Under the pieces are notes generated by a model that was not told where the DNA came from, searched no databases, and was given only the letters and a program-made list of their open reading frames with translations. A stretch of DNA of 64,000 nucleotides from Mycoplasma sp. Bg2. Lineage in GTDB: Bacteria > Bacillota_I > Bacilli_A > Mycoplasmatales > Hepatoplasmataceae. The DNA lies in NCBI GenBank assembly GCA_001641225.1, contig LSMY01000002.1, positions 62,001 through 126,000 on the forward strand. Direction: 5' to 3'. A program made the translations under genes and the position numbers. Positions 51,001 through 59,618 of this stretch are shown in pieces; within the stretch, counting starts at the first letter, position 1, and every line of letters starts with the position of its first letter.

Positions 51001-52073
51001 TTGCATCAACTCTTGATAGTGCCAAAGTTGATAGTCAAGATCAAAGCAGTGTAACTGTTAGTTATGAAACAACACTTGGGAATGATTTAAATGGAGATGA
51101 AGCAACTATTACATCAGCGCTGTTATATGAAGATGCTGCTGCAACTGTAGAATTTGAAAATCAAGAAATAAATGATGATGGAACAATTACTGTTGGCGGA
51201 TTAGAAGCTAATGCAACTTATCCTGATGCAACATTACAAGTAGTATTTTCAAATGAAACTGAACCTCAAAATAAAGCAGTTGCCGATTTCAAAACAGCAG
51301 ATGCCTATAGTGCTTCAACTCTTGACGGTGCTCAAGTTGAAAGTCAAAATCAAAATAGTGTAACCATTAGTTATGAAGTAACACTTGGCCATGATTTAAA
51401 TGGAGATGAAGCAACTATTACATCAGCAACTGTATATGAAGATAGTAATACTACTACTAAATTTGTAAACCAAAAAGATAATGGAGATGGAACAATTACA
51501 GTTAGTGGATTAGAAGCTAATGCATCCTATCCTGATGCAACATTAGAAATAGTATTTTCAAATGAAGATGATTCACAAGCAGTAGCTATCACTGATTTTA
51601 AAACAGAACCAGCTGATCAAGAATCACCAACAATAACTGCTACAATAGATGAAAGTAAAACTACAGCAACAAGTGTTACATTCGACTATGTTGCAGTTGA
51701 TGGAAAAGATGCATCTGGTAACGATTATAAATTACAAGAAATTAAAATAGTAGATGCTAATGACCCAGATACAATCCTTGCAAGTGAAAAAGCAGCTGAT
51801 GGAGAAGAACTACCATTAGAAGGATCAATCACTATTAATGACTTAGAACCTAATACAACCTATGATTTAGAAATGATAGCAGTATTTGTTGATACTGATG
51901 GACTATCAACAGAAGAAGATATAAAAGAATCAATTCCATTAGTTACAACAACAACTGATGGAGCTGGAATATGAACAGTTCTTGGATCAATTGTTGGAGC
52001 TATCTTACTTATTGCAATATTTTCAGCATTCTTAACTTATCTATCAAATAAACAAAAACCAAATGAAGATTAA
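48090..52073 (+). CDS. RCC1-propeller/Fn3-repeat surface protein, operon gene 3
   Basis: 1327 aa with UGA as Trp. The ATG at 48090 is chosen over the in-frame ATG at 48039 because it begins the conserved start and follows a purine-rich site inside the previous gene's end. Layout: signal-like 1-25; seven RCC1 repeats at 59-439; post-propeller domain to 547; three Fn3-like units at 552-865; three 103-aa tandem repeats at 870-1178; final unit at 1179-1285 ('TATSVTFDYVAVDGKDASGND'); membrane helix (LGSIVGAILLIAIFSAFLTY) and KQKPNED tail at 1291-1327. C-terminal half and terminator core match the gene at 36262. Confidence 0.93.
50698..51624 (+). repeat. Three tandem 309-bp repeats in coding sequence
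   Basis: Units start at 50698, 51007 and 51316 (CAACT...), period 309 bp. The second and third are closer to each other and to the two copies at 38891-39508. Confidence 0.9.
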
Positions 52074-52122
52074 TAATTTTTAATCTTAAATAAAGAGACC
52101 AAAAAAATGAAAACTAATTAAG

Positions 52123-52158
52123 TACTAATTAAAACCTTTTAATTAGTATTTTTTTTTA
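52123..52158 (+). terminator. Strong Rho-independent terminator
   Basis: A perfect 12-bp stem TACTAATTAAAA / CC / TTTTAATTAGTA is followed by ten T's, 50 bp past the stop. Confidence 0.9.
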
Positions 52159-52236
52159 ATTAAATTTAAATTATTTATTATATAAAAAAAAGAAATTATA
52201 ATTTATTTATAAAAAATTCTAAAATCAAAAAACATA

Positions 52237-52497
52237 ATGAAAAAACAATATTTACTTAGTTCATTAAAATCAATAATAATATTAATTTCTTTAGTAAATA
52301 ATTTATTAAGTACTATTTTTCTAAATGCAGCAGGTATGTTTGAAGATGACAATGTTAAAATTAACAAAAAATCATGAAACAGTACAAGCCTACAAATTAA
52401 AACAACCTTGACATGCAAAAATTGGACAATTGTCCAATTTTTTTTATCTTTTAAAAATATCACTTTAATTAAAAATAATAAAGACAGAAGAATTTAA
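52237..52497 (+). pseudogene. Short remnant of a surface-protein gene
   Basis: 86 codons with UGA as Trp. It begins with the family's start block (MKKQYL), has a degraded signal-like segment (SSLKSIIILISLVNNLLS), then about 60 residues with no RCC1 or Fn3-like pattern. No ribosome site is visible. A perfect 26-bp palindrome followed by T's sits inside the frame at 52417-52442, so transcription may stop before the frame ends. The likely reading is a paralogue whose body was deleted, leaving the 5' end next to a terminator. A short expressed peptide cannot be excluded. Confidence 0.6.
52417..52445 (+). terminator. Perfect 26-bp palindrome with T-run
   Basis: The core TTGGACAATTGTCCAA extends with five matching A/T pairs on each side and is followed by T's. 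It looks like a terminator within or just after the remnant gene. Confidence 0.75.
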
Positions 52498-52524
52498 TTA
52501 TTAATTTTAAATAAAGGAAAAAAT

Positions 52525-55500
52525 ATGAAAAAACAATATTTAATTGGTTTATTAGGATTAGTGGCAATATCTATTCCCTTTGGGAATAGTTTTTTAACCA
52601 TTAATTCCTCACCTTCAAATATTACTACTGATAAAATTTCTGAGGTAGACTCTAGTAATAGTGCAAATGAATATTTAGAAGAATACCCTAATTATTCTAT
52701 TGAAGAAATCTCTATGGGTGCAAAGCATAGTGCTGCAGTTGTAAATGACGGAGTAGATGATCATCTTTATACATGGGGACGTAATAATTACGGTCAACTT
52801 GGACTTGGCAATGTTAGTGGATTTCAATTTAATACTCCACAAGAAGTAACTGGATTACCTGATGGAGATATTGAACAAATTTCAATGGGATATGATTATA
52901 GTGCTGCAGTTGTAAGTGATGAAACTGGTGATCATCTTTATACTTGAGGATTAAATGACCATGGTCAACTTGGTATTAATGATAAAAAAGATTACAACAC
53001 TCCACAAGAGGTAAATGAATTACCGGCTGGAGAAATTGAGCAAATTTCAACAGGAGTAATGCACAGTGCTGCTGTTATAAGCGACGGAACTGGCGATCAT
53101 CTTTATACATGAGGAGATAACAATGATGATCAACTTGGACTTGGAGATGAATTTAACGGTTACAATTATGATACTCCACAAGAAGTTAAAGAATTTTCTA
53201 ATAGTAATATAGAACAAATTTCAATGGGAGATCGTCACAGTAGTCTTGTTGTAAGTGAAAATGATAGTGATCATCTTTATACTTGAGGGCGTAATGATAA
53301 TGGTCAACTTGGGCTTGGAGATGAATTTCAAGATCAACATTATAATACTCCCCAAGAAGTAATAACTTTACCTGATGGTGATGTTAAACAAATTGAAACA
53401 GGAGATTATTATAGTGGTGCTATAGTAACTGATGAAAACGGTGATCACCTTTATACATGAGGTTTAAATTACAGAGGTCAACTTGGGCTTGGATATGATT
53501 ATGAAGAATACAATTACAATACTCCCCAAGAAGTAACAGGATTACCTGATGGAGAAATTGAACAAGTTTCAATGGGTGAAGAACACACAAGTGTTGTCGT
53601 AAATGATGGAACTAGTGATCATCTTTATACTTGAGGTAATAATTATGATGGCCAACTTGGACTTGGAAGTGATTATTACTGATGAAATTATGATTATCCA
53701 AAAGAAGTAGAATTATTGCCAGCTGGAGAAATTGAACAAATTTCAATGGGAGATAAATTTAGTGCCGCTGTTGTAAATGATGGAAAAAGCGACTCTATTT
53801 ATACATGAGGATTAAATGATTTTGGTCAACTTGGACTTGGAGATGATATAAAACATAATACTCCGCAAGAAATGCAAGCAATGCCTTATGTTAATAACGT
53901 TAATTCTAATGCAATTTCAAATGAAAATAATCCAAAAGAAATCAAAATTGAATATGATTTTGAAACAAATCTTAATGTACAAAATGTAGACGTCTCAGTT
54001 TATCAAACTACTGCTGGAGAAGATAACAAAGAAACTATATCTACCACACCAGATTATTTAGAAAAAAATAAATATGAAGGAAAAGCAGAATTTGATAATA
54101 TATCTTTAAATGTTGATTATACATATACTATTAACCTTGATTATCTAACATCTGGGAATGTATTAAAAACAATTAATCTTGATCAAGGTAACTTTTCTAA
54201 TGATGGTACTATTGAATCAATAATTGAAGAATCACAACCGGTTGTTGTCACTAGTCCCACAGAAGCAATTGTTTCTTATGAAGTAACTCCTGGAAAAGAT
54301 TTAGATGGAGAAAATGTAAGTGTTACTGATGTAAAATGGATGAATGGTAGTCAAGAACTTGCGAGTTCAACTGCAACAAAAAACATTATGACAACTGATA
54401 AATTAATACCATATAACACTTATAATGGAACAACATTAGTTGCTACAATGTCTGATGGTACAACTACAGTAACTAATGTAGCAGAATTTCAAGCTGATTC
54501 AGGCGAAGTAACTTCAACAGTAAAACAAGACGGACCAGTTGTTGTTACTAGCACTACTGGAGCAAATGTTGATTATATAGTTAACCCCGGTAAAGAAAAA
54601 AATGGAAATGATGTAGAAGTTACAAGCGTTAGATGAATGAATGGTGATACTGAAATTGGAAAATCACTTACCAATGATAATGAAGGAAGTATAACAACTA
54701 TTGATTTAAAACCACATGCTACATATAGTAATACAGCAATAGTTGCCTCAATGAGTGATGGAACACTTGCAATAATTGGTGTAGATGAATTTACAATGGA
54801 TTATAGTAAAACTACTACAATTGAACAAACAGGAGAAGTTGTAGTTACCAGTCCAACTTCAGCAGTTGCTACTTATAAAATAAATCCTGCAGTAGATGCA
54901 GACGGTAAAAAAGTTTATGCTGAAAATGTACAATGAATGAATGGTGAAGATGAACTTGCATCTTCAATTGCAATTTCTGGAACTTTAATAACTGAAGACT
55001 TAAAACCAAATACAGTTTATGACAGCACAATAATAATTGCAACAATGAATGATGGCTCAACTGCAACAACTGATGTTAATTCATTTGATACAAAAACTAC
55101 TGAATTAGAACCAGAAATTCAAACTCCTGATGCAATAAAAATTGATTGTGATAATGATATTTTACAAGTTCAAGGTTCAATAGTTACAAATGGTTCAATT
55201 ATAAAAGATATTTATTTTGTAGATAATAATGGAAAAGAAATTAAAACAACAACTGCAATTAGTGAAGTAAGTAATACCAAAACTAATGATGTTGAATATG
55301 ACGTTTGAACTTCAGAATATGTTGAAGAAGAACCTGCTGAGGGAGAACCTCATGATCTTACAAATTATAGTTTAGAAGTTGAATATGAAACAACAGCTGG
55401 AACAACAACAACCACAGCAACAACTCCTGAATATTCTGCTAAGGTTGCAGAACAAGCAATTGAAGAAGACCTTAATTATTTATTAGGTGAATTTGAAGAA

Positions 55501-55632
55501 GAATCAACAGATCCTACAAAAACTGGAGGATGAGCAATTTTTGGAATAATTGTTGGATCTCTACTTCTTGTTGGGATTATCGGTTATGGATTTTATTACC
55601 TATTTAATAAAAATAAAACAACAAAAGCTTAA
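52525..55632 (+). CDS. RCC1-propeller/Fn3-repeat surface protein with leftward-cluster-type ends
   Basis: 1035 aa with UGA as Trp; Shine-Dalgarno AAAGGAAA before ATG 52525. Layout: signal-like 1-25 (MKKQYLIGLLGLVAISIPFG, closer to the leftward cluster than to its plus-strand neighbours); seven very regular RCC1 repeats at 59-456; post-propeller domain to 558; three Fn3-like units at 562-860; pre-anchor domain at 863-985 related to those at 10934 and 1548; membrane helix (GGWAIFGIIVGSLLLVGIIG) at 1001-1022 and a Lys-rich tail. The anchor is nearly the same as in the genes at 5898 and 7748. It is the shortest RCC1 member and may be a chimera. No clear promoter was seen. Confidence 0.92.
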
Positions 55633-55655
55633 TAATTAAAGTTATTTAACTTTGG

Positions 55656-55680
55656 AAATAGAACTTAGTTCTATTTTTTT
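55656..55680 (+). terminator. Rho-independent terminator
   Basis: AAATAGAA / CTTAG / TTCTATTT followed by T's, 24 bp past the stop. The core AGAACT-AGTTCT matches the hairpins of the leftward cluster. Confidence 0.8.
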
Positions 55681-55720
55681 AATTCTCAGTCTATTGTTAT
55701 AAATAACTAAAAAATAATTA

Positions 55721-55747
55721 TTAGCAATAACCCTTGACATTTGCTAA
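55721..55747. promoter_or_regulatory. CIRCE-like HrcA operator 1
   Basis: TTAGCAA-N13-TTGCTAA, 27 bp in total, the same overall length and outer half-sites as canonical CIRCE (TTAGCACTC-N9-GAGTGCTAA). The inverted repeat extends outward by five more bases on each side. The -35 TTGACA lies in its centre, so a bound repressor would block RNA polymerase. Confidence 0.8.
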
Positions 55748-55762
55748 TAATTAAGATATTAT
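55734..55762 (+). promoter_or_regulatory. Heat-shock operon promoter
   Basis: TTGACA (55734-55739), 17-nt spacer, TATTAT (55757-55762). This is the best-formed vegetative promoter in the window; transcription should start near 55769, within the second operator. Confidence 0.85.
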
Positions 55763-55766
55763 TATA

Positions 55767-55793
55767 TTAGCAAGTAAAAATTGAATTTGCTAA
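55767..55793. promoter_or_regulatory. CIRCE-like HrcA operator 2
   Basis: TTAGCAA (55767-55773)-N13-TTGCTAA (55787-55793), again 27 bp. It covers the predicted transcription start and ends just before the AAGGAG ribosome site of clpB. Confidence 0.8.
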
Positions 55794-55805
55794 AAGGAGA
55801 AAATA

Positions 55806-57935
55806 ATGGATATGAATTTTACCCCCAATCCAAATACTGATCCAGAACTTCTTAAAAAATATGGAAGAAATTTAACTGAATTAGCTCTTCAAGGAAAATT
55901 AGATCCAGTAATTGGAAAAGACTCTGAAATAAGAAGAATTACTAGAGTTCTTTCAAGAAGAACAAAAAATAATCCAATTTTAATTGGAGAACCAGGAACA
56001 GGAAAAACAGCAATTGCTGAAGGTCTTGCTTATCGAATTATTAAAGGTGATGTTCCAGATACATTAAAAAATAAAGAAATCTATGAACTTGATATGAGTT
56101 CAGTAATTGCTGGTGCAAAATTTCAAGGTGAATTTGAAGAAAGACTAAAAGCAATCATCGGAAAAATTAAAGATTCTAATGGAGCAATCATTCTTTTTAT
56201 TGATGAAATTCACACTCTTGTTGGAGCAGGAAGAAATCAAGGAGCTCTTGATGCAGCCAATATCTTTAAACCAATGATGGCAAGAGGAGAAATTAGACTA
56301 ATCGGTGCAACAACTCCAAAAGAATATAAAGAATACATTGAAAAAGATGCAGCTCTTGAAAGAAGAATGCAAAAAATTTATATTGAAGAACCAAGTGTTG
56401 AAGATACAATAAATATTTTGCGGGGAATAAAAGATCGTTATGAAAACTTCCATGGAGTAAGAATTCATGATAATGCTTTAGTGAGTGCAGCAGTACTATC
56501 TTCAAGATACATTCAAGATCGTTTTTTACCAGATAAAGCAATTGATCTAGTGGATGAAGCTTGTTCAATGGTTAAAACTCAAATTGAATCAATGCCTGAT
56601 GAACTTGAAGATTTAACAAAAAAAATTCAAACCTTAAAAATTGAACAAGGTGCACTTAGAAAAGAAAAGGATCCTAAATCAAAAGAAAGACTAAAAGAAG
56701 TTGCAAATCTAATTGATGAGTTAAATCCAAAACAAGAAGCTTTAGAAAAACAATGAAAACTTGAAAAAGGTAAAGTTGAAAATTTAAAAAACTTACAAAC
56801 CAATGTCCAACAATTAAATGCTGAATTTGAAAAAGCCCAAATTGATGGTAACTATGATAAAGCTGGAAAAATTAAATATGAACAACTTCCAAAATTAGAA
56901 AAAAAAGTTGATGAAGCTAAAAAAGAAGCTGATGGATTAAGACTAATTCAAGAAGAAGTAAATGAAGAAACAATTGCTTCAATTGTCTCTAAATGAACAG
57001 GAATTCCAATTGAATCACTTGTAGAATCTGAAAAAGAAAAATTAATAAACCTTGAAAAAGACCTTAAAAAATATGTAAAAGGTCAAGATGAAGCTTTAAA
57101 ACTTGTTGCTAATGCAATAAGAAAATCAAGAGTGGGATTAAATGATCCTAATCGTCCAATTGGTTCATTCATCTTTATGGGACCAACCGGAGTTGGAAAA
57201 ACTGAAGTTGCTAAATCACTTGCAAGAATTATGTTTAATAGTGAAAAAGAAATGATTCGGTTTGACATGTCTGAATATTCAGAAAGACATTCAGTTTCTA
57301 AATTAATTGGTTCTCCTCCAGGATATGTAGGCTACGAAGAGGGCGGAAAATTAACTGAAGCAGTAAGAAGAAAACCTTATTCAATCCTTTTATTTGATGA
57401 AGTTGAAAAAGCACATGCTGAAGTATTTAATTTATTTTTACAAATGCTTGATGATGGTCACCTTACTGATTCTCAAGGAAGAAAAGTTAACTTTAAAAAT
57501 ACCGTAATCATTATGACTACAAATATTGGTTCAAATATCTTACTTGAAGGTCAACTTAACCAAGAAAAAGCAATGGAAGAATTACAGAGTTTCTTTAGAC
57601 CTGAATTACTTAATAGAATTGATGAAATTGTCCAATTTAATTCGTTAACAATGAATAATATTGCTCAAATAGTTAAAATTGAACTAGATAAACTACATAA
57701 AAGACTAAAAGACCAAGGTTTTTCCATTACATTTAATGAAAATGTAATTGAAAAGATTGCAAAAGAAGGTTATGACCCATTATTTGGAGCAAGACCAATT
57801 AAAAGATATATTGCAAGAAACATTGAAAATTTAATTGTAAACAAATTAATCGATGAAGAAATTGAACAAGAAAAAAAATATCAAATTTCACTTGAAAATG
57901 ATCATTTTGTAATTAAAGAGGCTGTGGTTAATTAA
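55806..57935 (+). CDS. clpB: ClpB disaggregase, short form without N-domain
   Basis: 709 aa with one UGA-encoded Trp at 56754; Shine-Dalgarno AAGGAG. ClpB is an AAA+ hexamer that, with DnaK, pulls proteins out of aggregates. Seen: first AAA domain with Walker A GEPGTGKT (61-68) and Walker B LFIDEIH (about 130); a coiled-coil middle domain at about 245-360, rich in Lys and Glu; second AAA domain with Walker A GPTGVGKT (459-466) and Walker B LLFDEVEKA (about 529), then the SPPGYVGYEEGG pore-loop region. Full-length bacterial ClpB is about 850 aa; the roughly 140-residue N-domain is absent, as in other mycoplasma ClpBs of about 710 aa. First gene of the HrcA-controlled operon; its stop overlaps the hrcA start by one base. 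Confidence 0.97.
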
Positions 57936-58933
57936 TGGCTACTAAAAGACAATTAAAAATCCTTGATCTTTTTATGGAAATTTATAATAATACTTCAGAA
58001 CCAATTTCTTCTGCTCAAATTTCATCTTTATATGGAAAAGAACTAAATTTAAAAGATGCTTCTATTCGAGCTGAACTTGCAAAACTAGAAAAAGAAGGTT
58101 ATTTACAAAATTCCTATAAAACTTCAGGAAGAATTCCTACCACAAAAGGCTTTGAATATTTTTTAGATAAAATTGAAAATACAGATGATTCAAAATATGT
58201 TTTAAAAATTAAACTTGAAGAAATTCTAAAAAAAAGAGAAAAAGGAATTAATTGGGTTTTGAAAGAAGCAATTAAATTAATTGATGTTTCAACAAAACCT
58301 TTAATTGTTACTAAAAAAGATAATCACAATCTTTATTTAGAAGATTTAAAAACTTATCATCTTTCAAAAGACAAAGCCCTTATTGTTGCTGTGGCATCAA
58401 ATGGTGAAGTTTTTAATAATGAACTTGATATTGCAGACAAGGATTTTTATCAATTAGAAAAAGCAATTAATATTATTGCTAAAAAAGTTATTGGGTATAA
58501 GATTGCAGATATAGAACATATTGTTCCCCAAATTCAAAAAATTTTAAAAATAGGAATTGATGATCTTGAAGATAAGTTTAAAACAGCTATCCGAAATATC
58601 TTCAATCGTATGCTTGATGTTCACCAAGAGGTGAGCGGAACAAACGAAATAGTTTTAAACAACTATTTTAAAGATTTAGATAAATTACAAATTCTTTTTG
58701 ATTTTGTTGAAAATCAAAAGATTTGAGACTTTCTAGAATCAACTGATGCAATTCATGCTCACAAAAGTAATGTAACTATGGGAGTAAAAGATTTAGAAGA
58801 AGTTTCTATTATTAGTAGAGACATTAAGATTGGAAAAACTTCTACTTCTGTAGCAATTGTTGCCCCTAAAGGGCAACAATATAAAGATTTTTTCACTATA
58901 TTAGAGATGATTGAGGAAGAACTAAATGAGTAA
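57935..58933 (+). CDS. hrcA: Heat-shock repressor HrcA
   Basis: 332 aa with a UGA Trp at 58724. HrcA binds CIRCE operators as a dimer and needs GroEL in many bacteria to stay active; heat releases repression. Seen: an N-terminal winged-helix region ('MEIYNNTSEPISSAQISSLYG', 'ASIRAELAKLEKEGYLQ', 'TSGRIPTTKGFEYF'), which is the family signature, and a C-terminal end 'MGVKDLEEVSIISRDIKIG' typical of HrcA. Its length fits the usual 330-345 aa. ATG overlaps the clpB stop (TAATG) and its end overlaps grpE by 8 bp, implying coupled translation. The two CIRCE-like sites before clpB are its expected targets. Confidence 0.95.
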
Positions 58934-59618
58934 AGAAAAAGAGAAAAATTTAAAAACTAAAAAAGAAGATCTTAAAGAAGAATTAACAGATAAAGAAATT
59001 AAATCTTCTGATCACACTAAAGGATCATGTTCATTTAAACTAGAAATAGGAAATGATCTTGATGAAAAAAAAGATAAGACAGTAGAAGTAGATCTTTTAA
59101 AAAAAGAAATTGAAAATAAAAATACTAAAATTCTTGAACTGCTTGCTGAAAAAGAAAATTTAACAAAAAGATTAGCAAAAGAAAAACAAGAATTCATTAA
59201 ATATAGTGCGGGTTCATTTCTAACTCAAATCATTCCTAGTATTGATATGATGGAGATGGCCCTTAGTACCAAAAATGTAAGTCCTGAAGTTGAAAATTGA
59301 CTAAAGGGATTTGAAATGATTTTTAATAATTTTATCTCTTCCATGGAAAGAGAAGGAGTTAAAATTATTACTGTAAAACCTGGGGAATATTATAATCCAA
59401 AATATGATCATGCAATCGATGAACAATATTCAGATGATTATAAAGCAGGGCAAATTATTAAAGCCCACAACCAAGCTTTCTTATTACACGATCGTTTACT
59501 TAGACCAGCAAGCGTAATTGTTGCTAAATCAAAAAGCCTTAGTGAAGAGAAACTAAACGATCAAGATAAAAAAGATATTAAAAATATAAATAGCAAAGAC
59601 GAGGAAAAAAATGGCTAA
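58926..59618 (+). CDS. grpE: Nucleotide exchange factor GrpE
   Basis: 230 aa with a UGA Trp at 59298. GrpE releases ADP from DnaK. Seen: a charged, Lys/Glu-rich N-terminal tail (1-60), a long helix with coiled-coil character (about 65-110), then the conserved 'AGSFLTQIIPSIDMMEMAL' segment and the beta-domain region with 'KPGEYYNPKYDHAI' and 'LLHDRLLRPASVIVAK', both characteristic of GrpE. A Lys/Asp-rich tail of about 28 residues follows. Shine-Dalgarno GAGGAAG lies inside the end of hrcA; the last 8 bp overlap dnaK. Confidence 0.95.

Noticed and set aside
52408..52440. TTGACA as -35 of the 52525 gene promoter
   Set aside because: At 17-nt spacing the -10 would be TGTCCA inside the palindrome, which is not a credible -10 box.
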